From: Aquimonas sp041395245
GTDB lineage: Bacteria; Pseudomonadota; Gammaproteobacteria; Xanthomonadales; Xanthomonadaceae
Length of the DNA: 64,000 bases
Assembly: GCA_041395245.1 (NCBI GenBank)
Contig: JAWLAY010000021.1
Location: 1 to 64,000, forward strand
Reading direction: 5' to 3'
The notes under the pieces were generated by a model. The model saw nothing but the letters and a program-made list of their open reading frames with translations. It searched no databases and was not told the origin of the DNA. Below are positions 24,539-33,320 of the stretch, one piece after another (positions within the stretch are counted from its first letter, which is position 1; each line of letters starts with the position of its first letter). Position numbers and translations under genes: made by a program.

Positions 24539-26365
24539 ATGCGCGCAGCAGTTTGGACATGGATGCTTGGCTACGGGTTAATGACAGGTTGCAGCAATCA
24601 GCCGGTGAAGCCGCCGCCCGCAGATGCCGCGCCTGCTCCGCAAACGCTTCGCATCCTGCACATCAATGATCACCACTCCCGACTGGCTGCCGACGATGGT
24701 CAGGTTCTGCAGGTGGAGGGCAAGGAACTGGGTGTCGTACTCGGCGGATTCCCTCGGGTGGTCAGCGCCTTTGCGCAGTTGCACTCCCGCGAGACTCCCA
24801 CGCTCAAGCTGCATGCGGGCGACGCGATCACCGGCGATCTCTACTTCACCCTGTTTCAGGGCGAGGCCGATGCGGACCTGATGAATCAAATCTGCTTCGA
24901 TGCGTTCGAGGTCGGCAATCACGAGTTCGACGCCGGTGATACCGGTCTGAAGCGTTTTCTCGACTTCCTCTCCAAACCAGTGTGGCATTGCGACACACCG
25001 GTACTGGGCGCCAACGTGCATCCCGAAGTGGGTGTGTCGCCGTTGAGCCTTTTTGCTGCCGACGACTATCTGAAGCCCAGCGTGGTCATCAAGCGCGGCG
25101 GTCTTCGCGTCGGCATCGTCGGCGTGGATGTCGCCGGAAAGACCAAGGCGTCCTCCAGCCCCGATGCCGGCACCCAATTCGAGGACGAACGCAGCGCCGC
25201 GCAGCGTGAGATCGACTCACTGCAAGCACGCGGTATCGATCACATCGTGCTGATGTCGCACATCGGCTACCGCAATGACTTGAAGTTGGTCGAGCAGCTG
25301 CATGGCGTCGATGCCGTGGTGGGTGGTGACTCGCATACGCTGCTGGGCTCGCAGTTCAGCTCGCTCGGACTGGCACCGGCTGGTGAATACCCGACGCTGG
25401 CGCGCAATGCGGATGGCGACGTCACCTGCATTGTCCAGGCTTGGCAATATACCTGGGTGGTAGGCCAACTGGACATCGAGTTCGATACGGACGGTCGCGT
25501 TCTGAATTGCGCGGGCACGCCGCATCTGTTGCTGGCTGGATTGAGCGAAACGAACCCGGCCGCGCGAGTACCCGATGCGCTGGCGACACACCCGTATGTG
25601 CTGCAAGTCGAACCGGACGCCAAGGCGCAGCATGTCCTGTCGGTCTATGAAAAACAGGTGCAATCGTTCGCTGCGGAAGTGGTCGGCGTCGTGCCGGAGC
25701 GGCTCTGCCTGCGGCGCATTCCTGGTCGACATGATCGCTCGCGCGATGCGGCGCCGGGTTGCGCCGAGGCTACCGATGCGCACGGCGGCCACGCGCAGGC
25801 AGTTGTCGCTCGCGCCTTTCTCGAACTGGGCAAACGCTTCGGTGGTGCCGATATCGCGATCCAGAACGCCGGAGGCGTGCGCAATGGCATTGCCGCAGGC
25901 GAATTCAGCATCGGTGACGCTTACCTCGCCCTGCCCTACAAGAACATGCTGGATCGCCTGCGCATGACCGGTGCCGAAATCCATCAGGTGCTGGAGGATG
26001 CGATTGCGGCCTATCTGGCGAACCCTGGCGCGGCCAGCGGCTCGTTTCCTTATGCCGCAGGCCTGCGCTGGAATCTGGATCTGAATGCCGCGCCGGGCGA
26101 GCGCTTCAGCAAGCTTGAAGTGTTCCGGGACGGCGCCTGGCAGGCACTGCGAGCGGATCATATCTATCTGCTGATCACCAACGACTACATCGCCTCGGGG
26201 CAGGATGGATTTACGACGTTTGGTCGAATCGAGGAGGCACGACGTGAGGCCACCTATCTGCACTATGCCCAAGCCCTGGCGGACTACGTCCGCGACGGCG
26301 GCAACATGGCGCGGCCAGCGCCTGCCGACATGAGCACCCAGGTATTTGTCGAACGCCCACGCTGA
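24539..26365 (+). CDS. 5'-nucleotidase/UshA-family lipoprotein
   Basis: 608 residues from ATG 24539 (GAGG 6 nt upstream). Lipobox LMTGC places it in the outer or inner membrane facing the periplasm. The N-terminal metallophosphatase domain has ILHINDHHSRL, HAGDAITGDLYF, VGNHEFDAGD and GGDSHTLLGS; the C-terminal nucleotide-binding domain has IQNAGGVRNGI and TNDYIASGQDGF. It likely hydrolyses extracellular nucleotides for scavenging. Same fold as SoxB at 1578 but with the complete nucleotidase C-domain. Starts 186 bp from the divergent M14 peptidase. Confidence 0.9.
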   Translation: MRAAVWTWMLGYGLMTGCSNQPVKPPPADAAPAPQTLRILHINDHHSRLAADDGQVLQVEGKELGVVLGGFPRVVSAFAQLHSRETPTLKLHAGDAITGDLYFTLFQGEADADLMNQICFDAFEVGNHEFDAGDTGLKRFLDFLSKPVWHCDTPVLGANVHPEVGVSPLSLFAADDYLKPSVVIKRGGLRVGIVGVDVAGKTKASSSPDAGTQFEDERSAAQREIDSLQARGIDHIVLMSHIGYRNDLKLVEQLHGVDAVVGGDSHTLLGSQFSSLGLAPAGEYPTLARNADGDVTCIVQAWQYTWVVGQLDIEFDTDGRVLNCAGTPHLLLAGLSETNPAARVPDALATHPYVLQVEPDAKAQHVLSVYEKQVQSFAAEVVGVVPERLCLRRIPGRHDRSRDAAPGCAEATDAHGGHAQAVVARAFLELGKRFGGADIAIQNAGGVRNGIAAGEFSIGDAYLALPYKNMLDRLRMTGAEIHQVLEDAIAAYLANPGAASGSFPYAAGLRWNLDLNAAPGERFSKLEVFRDGAWQALRADHIYLLITNDYIASGQDGFTTFGRIEEARREATYLHYAQALADYVRDGGNMARPAPADMSTQVFVERPR

Positions 26366-26676
26366 GCGATCTCGCGAGCAATTGACCGCGATCAAGCCCG
26401 CATGGCCGCGCCCGGGGCACACTGTCGCCGCCTTGAGACATCACCCCCATGTCGCAAGGAAGCCGCCGGTGCCGCGATACATCGGTCGCAACCGCTGGTC
26501 GAGCCTCTCCCTCCTAGCCCGACCAGCCTCTCTTCCGAAAGCCCTCCTCGTGAGGGCTTTCTGTTTTCTGTGTTTCGCGTTGGCATGCCATCTCCGCATG
26601 ATGCCTGCTGCAGCGCGCAAACCCGTTCACGCCGTGGCATAGAATCGGATTTCCTTTCACTGATGGCATGGCGCCC
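26366..26676. other. Intergenic stretch with two hairpins and no convincing gene
   Basis: 310 bp between the nucleotidase and asnB. Open frames here have no family resemblance. Contents: an imperfect hairpin with CTGGTCG/CGACCAG arms (about 26490-26527) and the strong terminator-like stem at 26537-26561. No clear promoter for asnB was identified downstream of it. Confidence 0.5.
26537..26573 (+). terminator. Rho-independent terminator upstream of asnB
   Basis: GAAAGCCCTC-CTCGT-GAGGGCTTTC, a 10-bp perfect stem followed by TGTTTTCTGTGTTT. It lies 172 bp after the nucleotidase stop and 104 bp before the asnB start, so it may end the nucleotidase transcript or act as an attenuator in an asnB leader. 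Confidence 0.75.
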
Positions 26677-28347
26677 ATGTGCTCGATTCTCGGCATCCTT
26701 GATCTCCGCTCCGATCCCGTCGCACTGCGCTCGCAGGCACTGGATCTCTCCCGCCGCATGCGTCACCGCGGCCCGGACTGGTCGGGGGTGTATGCGAACA
26801 ATCGTGCGATTCTGGTCCACGAGCGTTTGGCCATCGTCGGGGTCGACAGCGGTGCGCAGCCTTTACTGTCGCCGGATGGCACGCAAGCGCTGGCCGTCAA
26901 TGGCGAGATTTACAACCATCGCGAGCTACGCGCCGCCACCGAGGCCGACTACGCCTACCAGACGCATTCGGACTGCGAAGTCATTCTGCCGCTCTATCGC
27001 CAATTCGGTGCCGACTTCCTCAACCAGCTTGAAGGCATGTTTGCCTTCGTGTTGTGGGATGACGCCGCCGGTCGCTGGCTGATCGGTCGTGATCCCATCG
27101 GCATCATCCCGCTCTACTACGGTCACGACGAGCACGGCAATCTGTACGTTGGCTCCGAGCTGAAATCACTGGCGCCGGTTTGCAAGGAGGCGCGTGAGTT
27201 TCCGCCCGGGCACTACTGGCAGTCGGGCGATGCCAGCCCGACCGCCTACTACCATCCCGGTTGGCGTGACTACGCGGCGGTGAAGGACGGCCCCACTGAC
27301 CGCCTCGCGCTGCGTGCGGCGTTCGAGCATGCCGTGAAGACCCACATGATGAGTGACGTGCCCTATGGCGTTTTGCTTTCGGGCGGTCTGGATTCCTCGC
27401 TGGTGGCCGCGATTGCCAAGAAATACGCCGCCCGCCGTGTCGAAGAAGACGAAAAGACCGAAGCCTGGTGGCCGCAGTTGCACAGTTTTGCGGTGGGTCT
27501 GAAGGAATCACCCGATCTCAAGGCGGCGCGCGAAGTCGCGGCGCACATCGGCACCGTCCATCACGAATTTCATTTCACCGTGCAGGAAGGTCTGGATGCG
27601 CTTTCGGACGTGATCTATCACCTCGAAACCTACGACGTCACCACCATCCGCGCCTCGACGCCGATGTATCTGATGGCGCGTCGCATCCGCGCCATGGGCA
27701 TCAAGATGGTGCTGTCCGGCGAAGGCTCGGATGAGTTGTTCGGCGGCTATCTGTATTTCCACAAGGCACCGAACGCCGAAGCGCTGCACGAAGAAACCGT
27801 GCGCAAGCTCGACAACCTGCACCTGTTCGATTGCCTGCGCGCCAACAAGTCGATGGCGGCCTGGGGCGTGGAAGCGCGCGTGCCGTTTCTGGACCGCGTA
27901 TTCATCGACGTCGCGATGTCGCTCAACCCGGAAGTCAAACTCTCCGGCAAGGCGCGTGGACGCATGGAAAAGCAGTTCCTGCGCGAAGCCTTCGCGGGCT
28001 ATCTGCCGGACAGCATCCTGTGGCGTCAAAAAGAACAATTCTCCGACGGCGTGGGCTACTCGTGGATCGATTCGCTGAAGGCCCACGCTGAAGCGCGCAT
28101 CAGCGACGCGCAAATGGAAAACGCGCGTTTCCGCTTCCCCTACAACACGCCCGCGACCAAGGAAGCCTATTTCTATCGCGAGATGTTCGAACAGCACTAC
28201 CCGCAGGCCTGGGCCGCAGAATGCGTGCCCGGCGGCCCGTCGGTAGCCTGCTCCACCGCCGCCGCGCTGGAATGGGACCCATCCTTGAAATCGGTCGTCG
28301 ATCCCTCGGGCCGTGCCGTCAAGGAAGTGCATCAGGATTCGTACTGA
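26677..28347 (+). CDS. asnB: AsnB, glutamine-hydrolysing asparagine synthetase
   Basis: 556 residues. ATG 26677 is chosen because the family begins MCSILG and the cysteine must become residue 1 after Met removal; an ATG at 26668 would block that. The N-terminal glutaminase domain (to about 190) has RHRGPDWSG and NGEIYNH; the synthetase domain has the PP-loop LLSGGLDSSLVAA and LSGEGSDELFGGY. It makes asparagine from aspartate, ATP and glutamine in the cytoplasm. Full length and intact. Confidence 0.95.
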   Translation: MCSILGILDLRSDPVALRSQALDLSRRMRHRGPDWSGVYANNRAILVHERLAIVGVDSGAQPLLSPDGTQALAVNGEIYNHRELRAATEADYAYQTHSDCEVILPLYRQFGADFLNQLEGMFAFVLWDDAAGRWLIGRDPIGIIPLYYGHDEHGNLYVGSELKSLAPVCKEAREFPPGHYWQSGDASPTAYYHPGWRDYAAVKDGPTDRLALRAAFEHAVKTHMMSDVPYGVLLSGGLDSSLVAAIAKKYAARRVEEDEKTEAWWPQLHSFAVGLKESPDLKAAREVAAHIGTVHHEFHFTVQEGLDALSDVIYHLETYDVTTIRASTPMYLMARRIRAMGIKMVLSGEGSDELFGGYLYFHKAPNAEALHEETVRKLDNLHLFDCLRANKSMAAWGVEARVPFLDRVFIDVAMSLNPEVKLSGKARGRMEKQFLREAFAGYLPDSILWRQKEQFSDGVGYSWIDSLKAHAEARISDAQMENARFRFPYNTPATKEAYFYREMFEQHYPQAWAAECVPGGPSVACSTAAALEWDPSLKSVVDPSGRAVKEVHQDSY

Positions 28348-28473
28348 GTCAGCACGGTTCGTGACCGCCGCACGGCGGGCACGGTCTCGTTGCTTCACTC
28401 TGCGAAATCTGCCGCAGCGCATGATGAACTGACCGCCGCTCAGGCTATCGTGTCGACCTGGCTCGACAGGTGA

Positions 28474-30090
28474 ATGGCGGCGATGACTTCCCGAGTGCAA
28501 GCAGATGTGTTGGTCGTGGGCGGCGGTTTGGCCGGTCTGGTCACGGCCCTGGAATGTCGGCGCGCAGGCAAGCATGTCGTGCTGGTGGATCGCGATACGC
28601 CCGAGCGCTTTGGCGGACTGGCGCTGTGGGCGTTTGGTGGCATGGCCCTGGTCGGCACGCCCTTGCAACGGCGCATGAAGATTCCCGACACGCCCGAACG
28701 CGCGCTGCAGGACTGGCTGCGCTTTGGCGAGCTGGCCCCGTCCGATCTGCACTCGCTGGCCTGGGCGCGTTACTACGTCGAACATTCGCGTAGCGAGGTC
28801 TACGACTGGCTGTTGGCGCACGGGCTGAAGTTTCTGCCCGCCGTGAACTGGGTCGAACGTGGCCTGTACGGCGACGGCAACCGTCTACCGCGCTATCACG
28901 TACTTTGGGGCTGCTCGCAAGCCATGGTGAAGCGACTGTTCGCCGCGCTGCAGAACGTCGATGCGCCCGGCTCGCTGCAGGTGCTGCATCGGCATCGCGC
29001 GCTGCAGCTCGATGCCAGCGGCGGTCAGCTCCGTGGCGCAGTCGTCCAGGATGAAGCCTTGGGCCGCGAGTTGCGTATCGATGCGCCAGTCGTGGTGCTG
29101 GCGATGGGCGGCATCAATGGCGCCAGCGAACAGGTCATCGCGCACTGGCCCACCCATCGTCCACGGCTCGCGCAAATGCTCAACGGCGCGCATCCGTATG
29201 CCGATGGGCAACTGCACCAGCACGTGTCGAACGACCTGGGTGGCGTTCTAGTCAACGTCGGCGAGATGTGGAACTACGCCGCAGGCTTTCCGCATCCGCA
29301 GGCGCATTTCGAAGGCCACGGCCTGTCGACCATTCCCTGCAAGTCCGCCCTGTGGCTGGACCACCGTGGACAGCGCATTGGACCGCAGCCGCTGGTGACC
29401 GGCTTCGACACGCATGCACTGTGTCAGCGTGTTGCCGCGCTCGATAAACCCTGGACCTGGCATTTGCTGAACTGGCGCATCGCGGCCAAGGAGTTCGCCA
29501 TCTCCGGGTCCGAACACAATCCGCGCATCCGCGATCAGCAACTGCTGCCGTTCCTGTACGAAACCCTGTTCGGCAACCATCGACTGGTCCGCCAGATGCA
29601 ACGCGAAGTCCCGCAGTTTCTGGTCGATGACCAACTCACGGGTCTGGCCGCCAAAATGAATGCACTGACGGGCACCAGCGATATCGATGCCAACCAACTG
29701 CAGCGCTTGGCCGATGATTTCGACGCCAATTTTGCAAACGGCCAAGCCCTGCACAACGACGAGCAGATCCGCCGCATCCTGCACGCCAGGCAGTGGAAGC
29801 CGGATCGGCTGCGCACCTGCAAACCCGCGCCGCTGCAGAAGCCGGGTGCCGGTCCCTTCATCGCCATCCAGATGCAACTGATCACCCGCAAGAGCCTGGG
29901 TGGTCTGCGCACCGACTTGCAGAGTCGAGTGCTGAACGCCGAAGGACACGCCATCGACGGGCTTTACTGCGTCGGCGAGGCCGCCGGTTTCGGCGGCGGT
30001 GGCTCGAACGGCAAGCGCTCGCTGGAAGGCACCTTCCTGCCCGGCTGCATCCTCACCGCACGCGCGGCAGCGCGATCCATCGCCCACTGA
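28474..30090 (+). CDS. FAD-dependent oxidoreductase (fumarate reductase/ketosteroid-dehydrogenase type)
   Basis: 538 residues; ATG 28474 is used, ATG 28483 is equally possible. The N-terminal dinucleotide motif VLVVGGGLAGLVTALE and the C-terminal GLYCVGEAAGFGGGGSNGKRSLEGTFLPGC show a flavoprotein of the succinate dehydrogenase/fumarate reductase/3-ketosteroid dehydrogenase superfamily. The substrate is unknown. No signal peptide or haem motif, so a cytoplasmic dehydrogenase is likely. Only 18 bp separate it from the thiamine-diphosphate enzyme gene, suggesting a joint pathway. Confidence 0.8.
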   Translation: MAAMTSRVQADVLVVGGGLAGLVTALECRRAGKHVVLVDRDTPERFGGLALWAFGGMALVGTPLQRRMKIPDTPERALQDWLRFGELAPSDLHSLAWARYYVEHSRSEVYDWLLAHGLKFLPAVNWVERGLYGDGNRLPRYHVLWGCSQAMVKRLFAALQNVDAPGSLQVLHRHRALQLDASGGQLRGAVVQDEALGRELRIDAPVVVLAMGGINGASEQVIAHWPTHRPRLAQMLNGAHPYADGQLHQHVSNDLGGVLVNVGEMWNYAAGFPHPQAHFEGHGLSTIPCKSALWLDHRGQRIGPQPLVTGFDTHALCQRVAALDKPWTWHLLNWRIAAKEFAISGSEHNPRIRDQQLLPFLYETLFGNHRLVRQMQREVPQFLVDDQLTGLAAKMNALTGTSDIDANQLQRLADDFDANFANGQALHNDEQIRRILHARQWKPDRLRTCKPAPLQKPGAGPFIAIQMQLITRKSLGGLRTDLQSRVLNAEGHAIDGLYCVGEAAGFGGGGSNGKRSLEGTFLPGCILTARAAARSIAH

Positions 30091-30108
30091 TCCCACAAAG
30101 GCTCACTC

Positions 30109-31764
30109 ATGCCCAACGGCGCACAAGCATTGTTGAAAACCCTGGCCGATGCAGGCGTCGAAGTCTGCTTCAGCAACCCCGGCACCTCGGAAATGCACTT
30201 CGTCGCTGCGCTCGATCACGAGCCGCGCATGCGTGCCGTGCTGACCTTGTTTGAAGGTGTCGCGACCGGCGCTGCCGATGGCTATGCGCGCATGGCGGGC
30301 AAGCCCGCCGCCACCCTGCTGCACCTCGGCTGCGGACTGGGCAATGGACTGGCCAACCTGCACAACGCCCGCAAAGGCAAGGTGCCTGTCGTCAACATCG
30401 TGGGCGATCACGCCACCTCGCACGTCAAGTACGACGCACAACTGCAGTCCGACATCGAAACCGTGGCGCGCAATTGTTCGACCTGGGTGCGGACCTCCGC
30501 ATCGACAGATCGACTTTGCCAGGATGCCGCCGAAGCGGTGGCCGCATCGATGGGGCCACCCGGTCAGGTCGCGACCTTGATCCTGCCCGCCGATGTCTCG
30601 TGGGGTACCGGTGCCAACCCCGCCCCGCCACCGGTGCTCGCCCCTCGCGAAGTCGCCCCGGACGCGGTGATCGCCGCCATCGCGCAGGTCATTCAAGGTG
30701 GCGGAAAGATCGCGATGCTGCTGGGAGGACAGGCGTTGCGCGAGCCCAGCCTGATGCGGGCAGGCAAACTTGCGGCCCGCTTCGGTGTGAAGCTGTTTGC
30801 CGAAGTTTTTCCGACCCGAATCGAGCGCGGTGCCGGACTGCCAGCGGTCGAGCGCATCGCCTATCTCGCCGAACTGGCCGCCGTGCAACTCGCGGGCTAC
30901 CAGCATTTGATCCTGGTCGACGCTAAATCACCGGTGTCGTTTTTCGCCTACCCAGGCAAGGCCAGCGACCTGCTCCCCGAAGGCTGCACCGCGCATGTTC
31001 TGAGCAGCGCGCAGCAGGATGCCGAATCCAGCCTGCAGCGCCTGTGCAACGAATTGGCCTGCGACGACGCGCAAGCCATTTTGCAGATCGCCGCCCGCCC
31101 CGGCCGTCCGGTCGGACGCTTGACCGCCGAAAAGGTCTGCAAGGCCATCGGACACCTGCTGCCGGAACGCGCCATCGTCGTGGACGAAGCGCAGACCTCG
31201 GGCGTGTTTCTGCCCAGCCTCACGGCGGGGGCGCCCAGACACGACGTGCTGACACTCACCGGCGGCGCCATCGGGCAAGGCTTGCCCAATGCCGTCGGTG
31301 CGGCGATTGCCTGCCCGGATCGCCCGGTCATCGCCCTGGCGGGAGACGGCTCGGCGATGTACACCATTCAAGCTCTGTGGACGATGGCGCGCGAACGCCT
31401 GAACGTCACCAGCGTGATCTTCAACAACGCCTCCTACGCCATCCTCAACGTCGAACTGCAACGCGTCGGTGCCAGCGGCGACGGCGACAAGGCACGCTCG
31501 CAACTCGACCTCAGCCAGCCCGGCATCGACTTCGTGCAACTCGGCAACAGCCTGGGCGTGCACTCGGTACGCGCGCAAACCGCCGAGGAATTCTGCATCG
31601 CCCTGGAAAACGCCCTGCGCAGCCCCGGCCCACACCTCATCGACGCCGTCGTACCCAGCGCCTTTTCCGGCCTGAAACTGCGCCTGCTGCCCAGCCTGCT
31701 CGGCTCCCTCGGTAAACTGCCAAGACCACTGGCGCGGCTGATCAAGCGCAAAGTGGCACCGTGA
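30109..31764 (+). CDS. Thiamine-diphosphate-dependent enzyme, acetolactate synthase-like
   Basis: 551 residues with the three-domain layout of the acetolactate synthase/benzoylformate decarboxylase family. Seen: the active-site Glu region LTLFEGVATGAADGYARM (residues 44-61) and the cofactor motif AGDGSAMYTIQALWTMARER ending in IFNN. It is often annotated as acetolactate synthase large subunit, but no small regulatory subunit gene is present and it sits next to an unrelated flavoprotein, so a different 2-keto acid reaction is more likely. The last 30 residues are basic. Confidence 0.8.
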   Translation: MPNGAQALLKTLADAGVEVCFSNPGTSEMHFVAALDHEPRMRAVLTLFEGVATGAADGYARMAGKPAATLLHLGCGLGNGLANLHNARKGKVPVVNIVGDHATSHVKYDAQLQSDIETVARNCSTWVRTSASTDRLCQDAAEAVAASMGPPGQVATLILPADVSWGTGANPAPPPVLAPREVAPDAVIAAIAQVIQGGGKIAMLLGGQALREPSLMRAGKLAARFGVKLFAEVFPTRIERGAGLPAVERIAYLAELAAVQLAGYQHLILVDAKSPVSFFAYPGKASDLLPEGCTAHVLSSAQQDAESSLQRLCNELACDDAQAILQIAARPGRPVGRLTAEKVCKAIGHLLPERAIVVDEAQTSGVFLPSLTAGAPRHDVLTLTGGAIGQGLPNAVGAAIACPDRPVIALAGDGSAMYTIQALWTMARERLNVTSVIFNNASYAILNVELQRVGASGDGDKARSQLDLSQPGIDFVQLGNSLGVHSVRAQTAEEFCIALENALRSPGPHLIDAVVPSAFSGLKLRLLPSLLGSLGKLPRPLARLIKRKVAP

Positions 31765-31891
31765 TTGCCGCAGCAAGACGACTGATCCCGGATTGGTCGC
31801 GTCGAACGCACAAATGCAGCTGATGGCGCGGATTCGGGAAGAACGTGGCCTTAGCACGAGGGTGAGCCACCTCGTCACTGGATGGCAGAGT

Positions 31892-31946
31892 GCACAACAC
31901 TAGTCAGGCAATTTTCGCGCGAGGTTGTTGAACTTCAGCGTTGAGA
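31892..31946 (-). other. Degenerate attC-like site at the left end of the small-gene island
   Basis: On the minus strand, 9 bp after the stop of the 31956-32201 gene, TCTCAAC (31946-31940), a 6-bp spacer and GTTCAAC stand in the order of attC boxes R'' and L''. GTTGTGC (31898-31892) matches the closing box GTTRRRY at 6 of 7 positions. Total 55 bp. Pairing of the inner arms is poor. Confidence 0.3.
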
Positions 31947-31955
31947 CCGCCTGGA

Positions 31956-32201
31956 TCAATCTTCTTCACATTGCTCCATTTCATAGTTGAAGCTTCCGCC
32001 GTGATCCAGGCATGCATCAATCGCCCAAAATTGCGCATAGCGAACACGAACAAAAACCGAGGTCGCGATAGCAAGTACAATGCACCCCAGAACTGCGGTT
32101 CGGCGATCACGCCAAAATATCGCCGATCCGAGCAAAAGCAAGCCTATCGGCACCGATGCCAAACCCAAAAGTAACAGAAAATACTCTGCTGCACTTTCCA
32201 T
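31956..32201 (-). CDS. Small membrane protein, unknown
   Basis: 81 residues. Two hydrophobic segments (YFLLLLGLASVPIGLLLLGSAIF and VLGCIVLAIATSVFV) are followed by CLDHGGSFNYEMEQCEED, a cysteine-bearing tail of a kind I have seen at the ends of small bacterial inner-membrane proteins. No function can be named. It is the last gene of the accessory island in the direction of reading. No ribosome site stands out. Confidence 0.55.
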   Translation of the reverse strand: MESAAEYFLLLLGLASVPIGLLLLGSAIFWRDRRTAVLGCIVLAIATSVFVRVRYAQFWAIDACLDHGGSFNYEMEQCEED

Positions 32202-32273
32202 GCCGTCGATTACGCCGAACCTCTGAGGAAAGTGGTGAAATTTTGCGCATCCTGATTTATGAATGGGTTCGAT

Positions 32274-32546
32274 CTAATTCGCATTGATCAACTCCATCTC
32301 ATGAGATTCGAGAGCTAACGAGTGCCCCATACGCTGGCCGTCATCGGCGAAGTTCCAACACTTTTCAATCCAGGCGGAGCCATAATCGTCGATTTCGTAA
32401 ACGTCAAAGATATCGCCAATCATTGACCTAACATATTCTACTTCATCGAGCGGCAGTGACGCCAAAAATTGGGGTGCCAACTCGATGAGGCGAACACGTG
32501 ACCCAACTGAAACCACGCGACCAAATTTATCTAAACACGCGGACAT
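32274..32546 (-). CDS. Small conserved-type hypothetical protein
   Basis: 90 residues from ATG 32546, which has GGAG 6 nt upstream. The N-terminal GRVVSVGSRVRLIEL looks like a small beta-barrel start, and the pattern SMIGDIFDVYEIDDYGSAWIEK is one I associate with a widespread family of short hypothetical proteins in Gram-negatives, often orphan or cassette-borne. Soluble, acidic, no signal peptide. Function unknown. Confidence 0.65.
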   Translation of the reverse strand: MSACLDKFGRVVSVGSRVRLIELAPQFLASLPLDEVEYVRSMIGDIFDVYEIDDYGSAWIEKCWNFADDGQRMGHSLALESHEMELINAN

Positions 32547-32858
32547 AGATGGCTCCGAAAAATGAAAGGACTATACCCGTCGTGGACCGATTATAGTGCT
32601 CGGCAGATCGGTAAGTGGTTGTACGTGACGATGGAAACGGAGTCGTCATTATTCGTTCCTGAGGTGGTCTACGCAATTTTTGGCATTGGGGTCGATCTTG
32701 CCTAGAGGGCACACTCAGCGAACACGTCAAGCGTTGATGCATGATCCCTATCGACACATTGGGGCGGTTCGTAAGAGCGCGCCGCACCCGAAGCAGCGGA
32801 TAGCGGAACGCTACGATGATGGACTTGACCCCGCCTTTACGGCTATATGACCCCGGCT
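32547..32858. other. Island spacer with repeat copy A, no convincing gene
   Basis: 312 bp between the 32546 start and the stop of the broken gene at 32859. It holds the 114-bp repeat copy A (32731-32844). Apparent reading frames on both strands here have no family resemblance. Confidence 0.5.
32731..32844. repeat. 114-bp dispersed repeat, copy A
   Basis: Aligns without gaps to 34023-34136; I count about 90 of 114 matches, the first 28 bp (starting GCGTTGATGC) being identical. On the minus strand it begins 14 bp after the stop of the broken gene 32859-33260. Contains AGCGTT (32730-32735) and AACGCT (32807-32812) as an inverted pair. Nature unknown. Confidence 0.7.
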
Positions 32859-33260
32859 TTAGTGTGGCCCCGCCTTTAGCGGCTCTAGTATTAGCGGCGT
32901 TGGCGGGCCTCGGCGCGAAATACGATCAAACGCCGTCTTTGCTGCTTCGGCTACCTTTATCCACCCGGGATCATTTCTAAATGACTTTGGGTCCTCCGAA
33001 AGGCCATTCAATAACATATCAAATACAGAGTGGAACCTCGCTAGTGCATCTAGTTCCGAATCCGAGAAACACGCGTGCCATCACGAAATTCCCCGCACCC
33101 AGACATCGGTCGCGATGCACTCTGGACGCTCCTGGCAGGGGAAGTAGACGTCATCAAACCAAAGGCAAATTAACTCAACCGAGCCAAACATGGGATCTAG
33201 CGACGCAATTGCACAAAGTGTTTCGGCCACCGATCGGTGGTAATCCCGTTTCGTCGTCAT
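32859..33260 (-). pseudogene. Hypothetical protein gene interrupted by an in-frame TGA
   Basis: From ATG 33260 to TAA 32859 there are 134 codons in one frame, interrupted only by TGA at codon 60 (33083-33081). The part before reads MTTKRDYHRSVAETLCAIAS with DPMFGSVELICLWFDDVYFP further on; the part after reads SDSELDALARFHSVFDMLLN and continues to WIKVAEAAKTAFDRI. Both parts look like normal protein with amphipathic helices, and together they resemble small hypothetical proteins of about 130 residues that I recall from Gram-negatives. A single base change (for example CGA to TGA) or a sequencing error explains the break; the downstream half has no obvious restart. Confidence 0.6.
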
Positions 33261-33320
33261 GGGGTCCGCTATCCAAGCACATACACGGACGTTGCGCGGA
33301 GCTCGTGGTTGAGCGGCACG

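Noticed and set aside
24360..24560. N-terminal extension of the M14 peptidase up to 24560
   Set aside because: Would overlap the divergent nucleotidase start and precede a good signal peptide and ribosome site at 24353.
26346..26642. Plus-strand open frame between the nucleotidase and asnB
   Set aside because: Spans the terminator hairpin and reads as low-quality Arg/Ala/Pro-rich sequence typical of a GC-rich shadow frame.
30109..31764. Branched-chain acetolactate synthase (ilvB/ilvI)
   Set aside because: No small subunit or other ilv genes adjacent, and the sequence has a different C-terminal end; kept as a generic thiamine-diphosphate enzyme.
33081..33083. Selenocysteine or other recoding at the in-frame TGA
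   Set aside because: No selenoprotein family or conspicuous hairpin after the codon, and the flanking sequence belongs to a small hypothetical protein; a nonsense change is simpler.
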